A DNA stretch of 64,000 nucleotides, taken from assembly GCF_016462545.1 (NCBI RefSeq), contig NZ_JAEMTA010000013.1:43509-107508 (forward strand), written 5' to 3'. A program made the translations under genes and the position numbers. The stretch is from Mycolicibacterium sp. GTDB taxonomy: Bacteria; Actinomycetota; Actinomycetes; Mycobacteriales; Mycobacteriaceae. Positions within the stretch are counted from its first letter, which is position 1; every line of letters begins with the position of its first letter. This document shows, one piece after another, positions 56,586 through 64,000 of the stretch. The notes beneath the pieces are model-generated. The model was not told the DNA's origin. It searched no databases and saw nothing but the letters and a program-made list of their open reading frames with translations.

Positions 56586-58019
56586 ATGAAGCGACGGCAC
56601 CTCGTGGGCAGCGCACTGGGAATCGCCGTCACCGCGGCCCTCCTCACGTCATGCGCGACGACGCTGAAGGGCACCCCGGTGTCGGTATTCGCCGATCCGT
56701 TCAGCGTCGCGGGCATGCCCGCCGTCAACGGCCCGACCGGGTTACGCGACGACGCCGAAAGCCCGTCCCGTGACGTCCAGAACACCGATGGTGGCCAGAT
56801 CGACGAACTCGCGGGCAGCGCCGTGAGCGACATCGAAGAGTTCTGGGCCGCTCATTACGGCGAGACGTTCGACGGCGAGTTCACCCCCGTCAAGGAGCTC
56901 GTCTCGTGGGACTCCACCGGCCGGGGCACCGAATTCTGCGGCGACGGAACCGCAGGCCTCGTCAATGCCGGCTACTGCGTCGACGACAACACCATCGGGT
57001 GGGACCGCGGCGAACTCCTACCGCAGCTGCGCGACGCCAATGGCGACATGGCGGTCACCATGGTGCTGGCCCACGAGTACGGGCACTCCGTGCAGCATCA
57101 GGCGGATCTGGTCACCAAGCAGACACCGACCATCGTCGGCGAGCAACAGGCCGACTGCCTGGCGGGCGTCTACATGCGGTGGGTGGCCGAGGGCAATTCC
57201 CCGCGGTTCACCCTGAGCACCGCCGACGGTTTGAACAATCTTCTCGCCGCGATGATCGCGTTCCGCGACCCGCTACTGACCGAGAGCGACTCCGAGGTCG
57301 GCGAGGACGAGCACGGTTCGGCGTTCGAACGGGTCTCGGCGTTCCAATTCGGGTTCACCGATGGCGCGGCGTCCTGCAAGGCGATCGACCGCGAGGAGAT
57401 CACGCAGCGCCGCGGCGACCTTCCGGTGCTGCTACCCGATGACCAGACCGGCGAACTGCCGGTCACCGAGGAGTCCGTGCAGTCGATCGTCGACGCGATG
57501 AACGTCGCGTTCGAGCCGGCCGACCCGCCCCAGCTCAGCTTCGAGGAGGCGGACTGCCCCGATGCCCGCTCCGGAGGCCCGGCGTCGTACTGCCCGGCGA
57601 CCAACACCATCACCGTGGACCTGCCCGCACTGCAGGAACTCGGCGCCCAGAACGCCGACGAGAACGGTGTCGTCATGGGTGACAACACCGCCTACTCGGT
57701 GGTGGTCTCACGATTCATGCAGTCGATCCAGCACGCGCGCGGCGGCGTCGCACTCGACAATGCCGAGGCAGCCCTGCGCACCGCATGCCTGACGGGTGTC
57801 GCGACGGTCAAGATGACCGAGAACATCACCACCCCGGGCGGTGACACCATCCAGCTCACGGCGGGCGACGTCGACGAGGCCGTCTCGGGCATCCTGGTCA
57901 ACGGCCTGGTCGCCAGCGACGTCAACGGCGACTCGGTGCCCTCGGGATTCTCGCGCATCGACGCGTTCCGGGTGGGTGTGCTCGGCGACCAGGACCGTTG
58001 CTTCAAGCGCTTCGACTGA
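56586..58019 (+). CDS. Lipoprotein neutral zinc metallopeptidase, LpqM-like
   Basis: A 477-residue secreted lipoprotein. Seen: a signal peptide with the lipobox LLTSC (about 19-23), a neutral zinc metallopeptidase domain with HEYGH at 163-167 and a downstream Glu in GEQQADCLAGVY. The second half repeats a similar fold (YCPATNTITVDLPAL) without HExxH, so one active and one inactive copy are likely. It acts outside the membrane. It sits between dinG and glgE where M. tuberculosis has glgP. AAAGGGCGG is the ribosome site. Confidence 0.85.
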   Translation: MKRRHLVGSALGIAVTAALLTSCATTLKGTPVSVFADPFSVAGMPAVNGPTGLRDDAESPSRDVQNTDGGQIDELAGSAVSDIEEFWAAHYGETFDGEFTPVKELVSWDSTGRGTEFCGDGTAGLVNAGYCVDDNTIGWDRGELLPQLRDANGDMAVTMVLAHEYGHSVQHQADLVTKQTPTIVGEQQADCLAGVYMRWVAEGNSPRFTLSTADGLNNLLAAMIAFRDPLLTESDSEVGEDEHGSAFERVSAFQFGFTDGAASCKAIDREEITQRRGDLPVLLPDDQTGELPVTEESVQSIVDAMNVAFEPADPPQLSFEEADCPDARSGGPASYCPATNTITVDLPALQELGAQNADENGVVMGDNTAYSVVVSRFMQSIQHARGGVALDNAEAALRTACLTGVATVKMTENITTPGGDTIQLTAGDVDEAVSGILVNGLVASDVNGDSVPSGFSRIDAFRVGVLGDQDRCFKRFD

Positions 58020-58102
58020 CGTCCTCCCCTCCCCGCGATCTCGGCGCGGAAGCAGTCGCCGATCGACCGCTGGCGCGCCCACATCGCCTCGGGGGCAGAG
58101 GG

Positions 58103-58816
58103 TTACACGACCTTGGTGTCGCCGTAGTAGGCCAGGATCTGGTCGGAGACCTTCGTCGACCGCGTCAGGAACGCATAGGACCGGATGAACGACTGCCCCA
58201 CACAGCCGTCGATCTTGATGTGGAAGTTGGAGATCATCACCCACGGGGCGAACCCCGTGAACTCCTTCTTGGTCACCGGGACGATGTTGATGATGCCGGG
58301 CTTCAGTCCGATGGTGATACCGCCGGTGACCGGGGTGGTCAGCACCGGTATGAGGCCTTCGGGAAGTGGCGAGGCCGCCTCGACGCCTGCCAGTCCGACC
58401 GACGGGGATGCGCCCACGGTGCCGGTCAGCGACACACCGTTGGACGTGCTCATGTCGATGCCGCAGCCGATCTGGTAGCCGACCTCGATCGTTCCGTGCG
58501 GTTCGTCGGCGTCCTCGGGTGCCCACAGTGAGCCGTCGTACGTGCCGCCAACGACGTAGTCCCTCGACGACACTGCCGTGGTCAGCGGTGCGCTCGGGGT
58601 CTGAGTCTCATCCTTGGCGCCCAGGATCAACGTCCAGCCGTCCGGCCCCTTCGACGACACCGGTGGCGGCGATGCGACACGACCGTCATCCGCGGGCGGC
58701 GGTGCCGGCGCCTCGACGGCCGCGGGCTCCACGTCGGGGTCGGCCCACGCCACCGGCACGTTCATCCCGGCCACGAGCACACACACCGCAACAGCCACGG
58801 AGCCGCGAGACGGCAC
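58103..58816 (-). CDS. MspA-family outer-membrane porin
   Basis: A 237-residue precursor of an MspA-type porin, which forms octameric pores in the mycobacterial outer membrane. Seen: a signal peptide ending AWA before DPDVEP, then TLILGAKDETQTPSAPLTTA, SRDYVVGGTYDGSL, VGYQIGCGIDMS, and a C-terminal SYAFLTRST. An inserted Pro/Ala-rich stretch follows the signal. GTG 58816 has GGGAGG seven bases upstream; a longer frame to 58963 ignores it. This family is typical of fast growers. Confidence 0.87.
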   Translation of the reverse strand: MPSRGSVAVAVCVLVAGMNVPVAWADPDVEPAAVEAPAPPPADDGRVASPPPVSSKGPDGWTLILGAKDETQTPSAPLTTAVSSRDYVVGGTYDGSLWAPEDADEPHGTIEVGYQIGCGIDMSTSNGVSLTGTVGASPSVGLAGVEAASPLPEGLIPVLTTPVTGGITIGLKPGIINIVPVTKKEFTGFAPWVMISNFHIKIDGCVGQSFIRSYAFLTRSTKVSDQILAYYGDTKVV

Positions 58817-58914
58817 GACGAACCTCCCAACGTTGCGTTTTTCGGAACATAACCCGCGGGAACACCGCCGCAGGGCAGACACACGTAGTGCGCAAGGTTG
58901 CGAAAAGGCTTCGA

Positions 58915-59763
58915 TTAGACCGTCGGAAGGCGCATCACGAAGCCGGCCTCCAGCGCGACCCACAATGCCCCGTCGGGGCCGATCGCCAGACCGTGAGGCT
59001 CGCTACCCGCGGGCAGGTCGATGGTGGCGACCTCGCCGTCCGCAGTGATACGGGCGATCTGGTCGGCACCCCACAGGCTGACCCACACACCGCCGGACGG
59101 ATCTGCGACGACGGCGTGCGGCTTGCCAGGCAGGTCGAGTTCCTGCATCGCCTCGGCCATCGGAATGCGGCCGACCTTGTCGGCGAGGATCGCCGTGAAC
59201 CACACCGCATCGTCGTGCGTGCCCGCAATGCCGACGGGACCCGCGCCGGGTGTCGGTAGCTTGCGCAGCGTGACGACTCCCCCGTCGAGGCGGCCGATGG
59301 CGTTGGCCTGGTTCAACGTGAACCAGAGGGCGCCGTCCGGTCCGGTGGTGATCATCGACGGCCTGCCGCCCGGCGCGGCCTCCTCGCTGATCTCCCCGTC
59401 GACGCTGATCCGGCCGACGACACCGGTCCCCATCGCCGTGAACCACAGCGCGCCGTCCGGTCCGCTGGTGATGCCGAAAGGCGCACTTCCCGAACGCAGT
59501 TCGAACTCATCGAGCTGGCCGGCGGTCGTGATTCGACCGATCCGATCATCGCCGGAGCGGGTGAACCACAGCGCGCCGTCGGGTCCGGCGGTGATGATCG
59601 ACGGTTTGCCATCGCCGGCCACCGGGTGGACCTCGAGTCCCCCGTCGGGAGTCACCCGCGCGATCGCGCCGCGGTGCACCAGCGTCACCCACATGGCGCC
59701 GTCGGATCCCGCTGCGAGCGCGTAGGGTCCGCCGTCGACGGGTACTTCGAAGATGCGGTTCAC
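58915..59763 (-). CDS. Vgb-like beta-propeller protein (virginiamycin B lyase/SMP-30 fold)
   Basis: A 282-residue six- or seven-bladed propeller. The repeat GPDGALWFT (or GSDGAMWVT, GPDGALWVA) occurs about every 40 residues. Vgb proteins open streptogramin B rings; many homologues act only as sugar-lactone or binding proteins, and I cannot confirm the lyase residues. GTG 59763 begins VNRIFEVP, as in relatives. It is divergent from glgE, with a strong hairpin between. Confidence 0.85.
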   Translation of the reverse strand: MNRIFEVPVDGGPYALAAGSDGAMWVTLVHRGAIARVTPDGGLEVHPVAGDGKPSIITAGPDGALWFTRSGDDRIGRITTAGQLDEFELRSGSAPFGITSGPDGALWFTAMGTGVVGRISVDGEISEEAAPGGRPSMITTGPDGALWFTLNQANAIGRLDGGVVTLRKLPTPGAGPVGIAGTHDDAVWFTAILADKVGRIPMAEAMQELDLPGKPHAVVADPSGGVWVSLWGADQIARITADGEVATIDLPAGSEPHGLAIGPDGALWVALEAGFVMRLPTV

Positions 59764-59805
59764 GCGGGCTGACCCTACCGACTGTCGCAGTCCACTCCGA
59801 GCGCT

Positions 59806-59861
59806 GCGGGATGACCGCATCCCGCCCATGGGGTTGAGCCTGACACTACGGTGGGTATAGG
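59806..59861 (+). promoter_or_regulatory. Hairpin and putative promoter upstream of glgE
   Basis: A perfect stem GCGGGATG/CATCCCGC (59806-59813 and 59818-59825) with a four-base loop. Downstream are TTGAGC (59834-59839) and TATAGG (59856-59861), 16 bases apart, a good sigma-70-type pair for glgE. The stem may be an operator or the terminator of an opposing transcript. Confidence 0.5.
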
Positions 59862-59934
59862 GCGCGACGAGGTAATCGAGCAGACGTAATCCCCCAAGAG
59901 CCCGTGGTCCTCACCGCGGGCGTAAGGAGAAGTG

Positions 59935-62028
59935 GTGGCCGGTCGAATCGAGATCGATGACGTCGCACCGGTGGTGTCCAATGGCCGATACCCGGCCAAG
60001 GCCGTGGTCGGCGAAGTGATTCCGATCGAGGCTGCGGTGTGGCGAGAAGGCCATGACGCGGTGTCGGCGACGCTGGTGGTGAGGTACCACGGAACCACCT
60101 ACCCGCAACTCGCCGCGGCGCCGGCGGGGCTGGCGACTCCGCACGTCGAGGCCATCCCGATCGACGAGGTCGTCGGCGGTGGGTCGCAACGGATCAAACC
60201 GCAACGCCTCCCGATGGTGCCCGGCAAGGAGCCGGACTTCTTCCACGGCCAGTTCAGTCCTGATGCCGTCGGCCTGTGGACGTTTCGAGTGGACGGCTGG
60301 GGCGACCCCATCGCGACGTGGCGAAAGAACGTCACGGCCAAACTCGATGCCGGGCAGGGCGAGGCCGAACTGAACAACGACCTCCTGGTCGGCGCGCAAT
60401 TGTTCGAGCGCGCTTCGACCGGCGTGCCGCGGCAGGACCGCTACCCGCTGTTGGAAGCCGCGGCCAACCTGCGCACACCGGGGGACCCGTTCACCCGGGC
60501 CGGCGCCGCACTCGCCCCCGAAGTGGCTGCCCTGCTGCACGACTATCCGCTGCGCGAACTGATCACACGCGGCGAGCAGTACGGCGTGTGGGTGGATCGA
60601 CCGCTGGCCCGCTTCAGCGCGTGGTACGAGATCTTCCCCAGGTCGACGGGCGGCTGGGACGCCGACGGCACGCCGGTGCACGGCACCTTCGCGACGGCGA
60701 GCAAGACGTTGCCGCGCATTGCCAGGATGGGCTTCGACATCGTCTACCTGCCGCCGATCCACCCGATCGGCAAGGTGCACCGCAAGGGACGCAACAACAG
60801 CGTCACCGCGGGGCCGACGGACGTCGGCTCGCCGTGGGCGATCGGCAGCGACGAGGGCGGGCACGACGCGGTGCACCCGCAGCTCGGCACGATCGAGGAC
60901 TTCGACGACTTCGTCGGCGCGGCGCGGGAGCAGGGACTCGAGGTGGCGCTCGACTTGGCACTGCAGTGTGCCCCCGATCATCCGTGGGCCAAGGACCACC
61001 CCGAGTGGTTCACCGTGCTTCCCGATGGCACCATCGCCTACGCCGAGAACCCCCCGAAGAAGTACCAGGACATCTACCCGGTCAACTTCGACAACGATCC
61101 CGCAGGCATCTACGCCGAGGTACTTCGCGTCGTCAAGTTCTGGATGTCGCATGGCGTCAAGGTGTTTCGGGTGGACAACCCGCACACCAAGCCGCCGAAC
61201 TTCTGGGCGTGGCTGATCGGCGAGGCAAAGAACGAGGATCCCGACGTGCTGTTCCTCGCCGAGGCCTTCACCCGCCCCGCGCGCTTGTTCGGGCTCGCGA
61301 AACTCGGCTATACGCAGTCGTACACGTACTTCACGTGGCGGACGGCGAAGTGGGAACTGACCGAGTTCGGCGAACAGATCGCCGAGCATGCCGACTACGC
61401 CCGCCAGAGCCTGTGGGTCAACACGCCCGACATCCTGCACGAGAGCCTCCAGCACGGCGGCCCCGGCATGTTCGCGATCCGCGCGGTGATGGCCGCCACG
61501 ATGAGTCCGACCTGGGGCGTCTACTCCGGCTACGAGCTCTTCGAGGGCCAAGCGGTTCGCGAGGGCAGCGAGGAGTACCTGGACTCCGAGAAGTACGAGT
61601 TGCGTCCACGCGACTTCGAGGCGGCTCTCGCGTCGGGCCACTCGCTCGAGCCGTTCCTGACGCGGCTCAACGAGATTCGCAAGGTCCACCCAGCACTGAG
61701 TGAACTGCGCACGATCACGTTCCACCAGATCGACAACGACGCACTGCTGGCCTACAGCAAGTTCGACCCGATCACCGGCGACTGCGTACTGGTGGTGGTG
61801 ACGCTCAACGCGTTCGGCCCGGAGGAGTCCACCCTCTGGCTGGACATGGCTGCACTGGGAATGGCCGACTACGACCGCTTCTGGGTGCGAGATGAGATCA
61901 CCGGTGACGAATATCAATGGGGCAACGCGAATTACGTGCGCATCGACCCCATCCGATCCGTCGCCCACATCCTGAACATGCCGCAAATACCGACCGACAA
62001 GCGGCAAGCGCTGCTGCGGAGGGAATGA
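59935..62028 (+). CDS. glgE: Alpha-1,4-glucan:maltose-1-phosphate maltosyltransferase
   Basis: A 697-residue GH13_3 enzyme that extends alpha-glucan from maltose-1-phosphate, made from trehalose in the GlgE pathway. Seen: the N-terminal [14 protein letters not shown] region, [31 protein letters not shown] with the nucleophile Asp414, and FLAEAFTRP with the acid Glu443 (spacing of 29 as in characterised GlgE). GTG 59935 is five bases after AAGGAG; GTG 59932 is too close to it. It overlaps glgB by four bases. The glgP gene that lies nearby in M. tuberculosis is absent. Confidence 0.95.
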   Translation: MAGRIEIDDVAPVVSNGRYPAKAVVGEVIPIEAAVWREGHDAVSATLVVRYHGTTYPQLAAAPAGLATPHVEAIPIDEVVGGGSQRIKPQRLPMVPGKEPDFFHGQFSPDAVGLWTFRVDGWGDPIATWRKNVTAKLDAGQGEAELNNDLLVGAQLFERASTGVPRQDRYPLLEAAANLRTPGDPFTRAGAALAPEVAALLHDYPLRELITRGEQYGVWVDRPLARFSAWYEIFPRSTGGWDADGTPVHGTFATASKTLPRIARMGFDIVYLPPIHPIGKVHRKGRNNSVTAGPTDVGSPWAIGSDEGGHDAVHPQLGTIEDFDDFVGAAREQGLEVALDLALQCAPDHPWAKDHPEWFTVLPDGTIAYAENPPKKYQDIYPVNFDNDPAGIYAEVLRVVKFWMSHGVKVFRVDNPHTKPPNFWAWLIGEAKNEDPDVLFLAEAFTRPARLFGLAKLGYTQSYTYFTWRTAKWELTEFGEQIAEHADYARQSLWVNTPDILHESLQHGGPGMFAIRAVMAATMSPTWGVYSGYELFEGQAVREGSEEYLDSEKYELRPRDFEAALASGHSLEPFLTRLNEIRKVHPALSELRTITFHQIDNDALLAYSKFDPITGDCVLVVVTLNAFGPEESTLWLDMAALGMADYDRFWVRDEITGDEYQWGNANYVRIDPIRSVAHILNMPQIPTDKRQALLRRE

Positions 62029-64000
62029 GTCACATGACCCGCACGAACGACATCACCACAGCCCGTCTGCGTCCCGACGACGCCGACCTTTCTCGCCTGC
62101 TGGCAGGCCACCACCACGACCCGCACTCGGTGCTGGGCGCGCACGAGTACGGCGACCACACCGTCATTCGTGCGCTCCGCCCGAATGCGCTGGAGGTGGT
62201 GGCCATCATCGGCGGCGAGCGGTTCGCATTCACCCACGTCGAGTCCGGACTGTTCGCGGTGGCGGTTCCGTTCACCGCGCTCGCCGACTACCGCCTCGAG
62301 GTCAGCTATCACGGCGAGAACGGCAGTCCCCACGTACTCACCAGCGCCGATCCGTACCGGTTCCTCCCGACGCTCGGCGAGATGGATCTGCACCTGTTCG
62401 CCGAGGGACGTCACGAACGCCTGTGGGAGGTCCTCGGCGCCCATCCCCGCAGCTTCACCACGGCCGACGGCGTCGTCGATGGTGTGTCGTTCGCCGTTTG
62501 GGCGCCGAATGCCAAGGGCGTCAGCCTGATCGGCGACTTCAATCACTGGTCCGGTACGGAGGCCCCGCTGCGCACGCTCGGTTCGACGGGGGTCTGGGAA
62601 GTCTTCTGGCCCGGCTTCCCCACCGATGGGCTCTACAAGTTCCGCGTGCACGGAGCCGACGACGTCGTCACCGAACGGGCCGACCCCATGGCCTTTGCAG
62701 CCGAGGTGCCGCCGCAGCGGGCGTCCCGGGTCAACGTCAGTGATTACGCGTGGAGCGATACCGACTGGATGTCCGAGCGCGCGCTCAAGAACCCGGTGTT
62801 CGAGCCGATGAGCACCTACGAGGTGCATCTACTGTCCTGGCGGCCCGGGCTGACCTACCGCGAACTCGCCGAGCAACTGACGGACTACGTCGTCGAGCAG
62901 GGCTTCACGCACGTCGAGATGTTGCCGGTCGCCGAGCACCCGTTCGGCGGCTCGTGGGGATATCAGGTCACGTCGTACTACGCCCCGACGTCGCGGTTGG
63001 GCAGCCCCGACGACTTCCGATACTTGGTCGACACCCTGCACCAGGCGGGCATCGGTGTGATCGTCGATTGGGTGCCCGCGCACTTTCCGAAGGACGCCTG
63101 GGCACTGGGCCGGTTCGACGGCACCCCGCTCTACGAGCACTCCGATCCCCGGCGAGGTGAGCAACTCGATTGGGGCACCTACGTCTTCGACTTCGGCCGC
63201 GCCGAGGTGCGCAACTTCCTGGTGGCCAACGCGCTGTACTGGCTGCAGGAGTTCCACATCGACGGCCTACGGGTGGACGCCGTCGCGTCGATGCTCTATC
63301 TCGACTACTCCCGCCCCGAGGGCGGGTGGAGTCCCAACATCTACGGCGGCCGCGAGAACCTGGAGGCGGTGCAGTTCCTGCAGGAGATGAACGCCACCGT
63401 TCACAAGGTCGCTCCCGGCATCGTGACGATCGCCGAGGAGTCCACGTCCTGGCCCGGCGTCACTCGCCCGACCAGCCTTGGCGGCCTTGGCTTTTCGATG
63501 AAGTGGAACATGGGTTGGATGAACGACACGCTGGCCTTCATCCAGCGTGACCCGATCCACCGCAGCTATCACCACCACGAGATCACGTTCTCGATGATCT
63601 ACGCGTTCAGCGAGAACTTCGTGCTGCCCATCAGCCATGACGAGGTCGTGCACGGCAAGGGCACGCTGTGGGGACGCATGCCGGGTGACGACCACACGAA
63701 GGCGGCGGGCCTGCGCGGCCTACTCGCCTACCAGTGGGCCCACCCTGGCAAGCAGCTGCTGTTCATGGGGCAGGAGTTCGGTCAGCGCGCCGAATGGTCC
63801 GAGGAGCGTGGCCTCGACTGGTTCCAGTTGGACGAGAACGGGTTCTCGGGCGGCATCAAGCGCATGGTGCGCGACGTCAACGAGGTCTACAAGAGCCGCC
63901 GGGCGCTGTGGTCGCGCGATAGCAGCCACGAGGGCTACTCCTGGATCGACGCGAACGACTCGGCGAACAACGTGCTGAGCTTCCTGCGCTACGGCGACGA
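62025..64000 (+). CDS. glgB: 1,4-alpha-glucan branching enzyme (3' end outside window)
   Basis: The first 658 codons of a branching enzyme (about 730 in full). Seen: two N-terminal CBM48-type beta domains ([40 protein letters not shown]), then the GH13 barrel with [15 protein letters not shown] (nucleophile Asp418), [15 protein letters not shown] (acid Glu471) and [13 protein letters not shown]. It adds alpha-1,6 branches to the glucan made by GlgE. ATG 62025 overlaps the glgE stop (ATGA) with GGAGG just upstream; ATG 62034 in the same frame is an alternative. Confidence 0.94.
   Translation, partial: MSHMTRTNDITTARLRPDDADLSRLLAGHHHDPHSVLGAHEYGDHTVIRALRPNALEVVAIIGGERFAFTHVESGLFAVAVPFTALADYRLEVSYHGENGSPHVLTSADPYRFLPTLGEMDLHLFAEGRHERLWEVLGAHPRSFTTADGVVDGVSFAVWAPNAKGVSLIGDFNHWSGTEAPLRTLGSTGVWEVFWPGFPTDGLYKFRVHGADDVVTERADPMAFAAEVPPQRASRVNVSDYAWSDTDWMSERALKNPVFEPMSTYEVHLLSWRPGLTYRELAEQLTDYVVEQGFTHVEMLPVAEHPFGGSWGYQVTSYYAPTSRLGSPDDFRYLVDTLHQAGIGVIVDWVPAHFPKDAWALGRFDGTPLYEHSDPRRGEQLDWGTYVFDFGRAEVRNFLVANALYWLQEFHIDGLRVDAVASMLYLDYSRPEGGWSPNIYGGRENLEAVQFLQEMNATVHKVAPGIVTIAEESTSWPGVTRPTSLGGLGFSMKWNMGWMNDTLAFIQRDPIHRSYHHHEITFSMIYAFSENFVLPISHDEVVHGKGTLWGRMPGDDHTKAAGLRGLLAYQWAHPGKQLLFMGQEFGQRAEWSEERGLDWFQLDENGFSGGIKRMVRDVNEVYKSRRALWSRDSSHEGYSWIDANDSANNVLSFLRYGD

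Noticed and set aside
59911..62007. Minus-strand frame of 698 codons
   Set aside because: Exactly antisense to glgE, which has conserved catalytic residues. It has no domain signature.

Overview
The window is high-GC actinobacterial DNA, almost certainly from a fast-growing Mycobacterium (Mycolicibacterium). The evidence is a block ordered like M. tuberculosis Rv1343c-Rv1326c (lprD, DUF3817, rdgB, rph, Rv1339-type phosphodiesterase, rhomboid, P1 peptidase, DUF2017, clpS, pncB, dinG, glgE, glgB), an MspA-type porin, a mycofactocin-type SDR, frequent GTG starts and many 4-base ATGA/GTGA gene overlaps. Comparisons with M. tuberculosis rest on remembered gene order and sequences, not on a search.

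Bases 1-36,200 are a dense catabolic region for a lipid-like or cyclic compound (steroid, terpenoid or aromatic; substrate unknown). It holds an MhpA-like flavin hydroxylase and alpha/beta hydrolase beside an IclR regulator, two KstD-like flavoproteins, two enoyl-CoA hydratases, a lipid-transfer thiolase paired with a DUF35 zinc-ribbon protein (the layout of steroid side-chain aldolases), two acyl-CoA ligases, three acyl-CoA dehydrogenase pairs, a CoA-transferase, a ferredoxin, an F420-type oxidoreductase, seven SDRs, a sulfotransferase, and a two-subunit B12-dependent acyl-CoA mutase with its MeaB chaperone.

The main discovery is a shared operator. A 15-base motif, GAGAAT-N3-ATTCTC or a GAGAAT-N3-RTTNCC variant, lies in at least six promoter regions between 2.3 and 18.9 kb and ties these transcription units into one probable regulon. 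No obvious regulator gene for it is in the window. The mutase of this regulon keeps the Tyr and Arg that hold a carboxylated substrate in methylmalonyl-CoA mutase, but has Ala in place of the active-site Tyr next to the catalytic His, and two other pocket motifs are changed. It probably acts on a bulkier substrate. A separate FadR-type repressor and an 18-base perfect palindrome control the four-gene acyl-CoA dehydrogenase operon at 23-27 kb, apparently through leaderless promoters on both sides.

Bases 36,200-44,200 carry a pseudokinase/LPG-synthase-like membrane protein, an SRPBCC protein, a sulfatase, a mycothiol-dependent isomerase-family protein, an HD-domain protein divergent from a GATase1-AraC regulator, and tRNA-Leu(UAG).

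Bases 44,300-64,000 are the conserved mycobacterial block, but rearranged. cysM, cysO and mec have collapsed into one 71-codon in-frame scar that joins the start of mec to the end of cysM. murI is absent from its usual place. glgP is not between dinG and glgE, where a lipoprotein peptidase, a porin and a beta-propeller protein sit instead. The window ends inside glgB.
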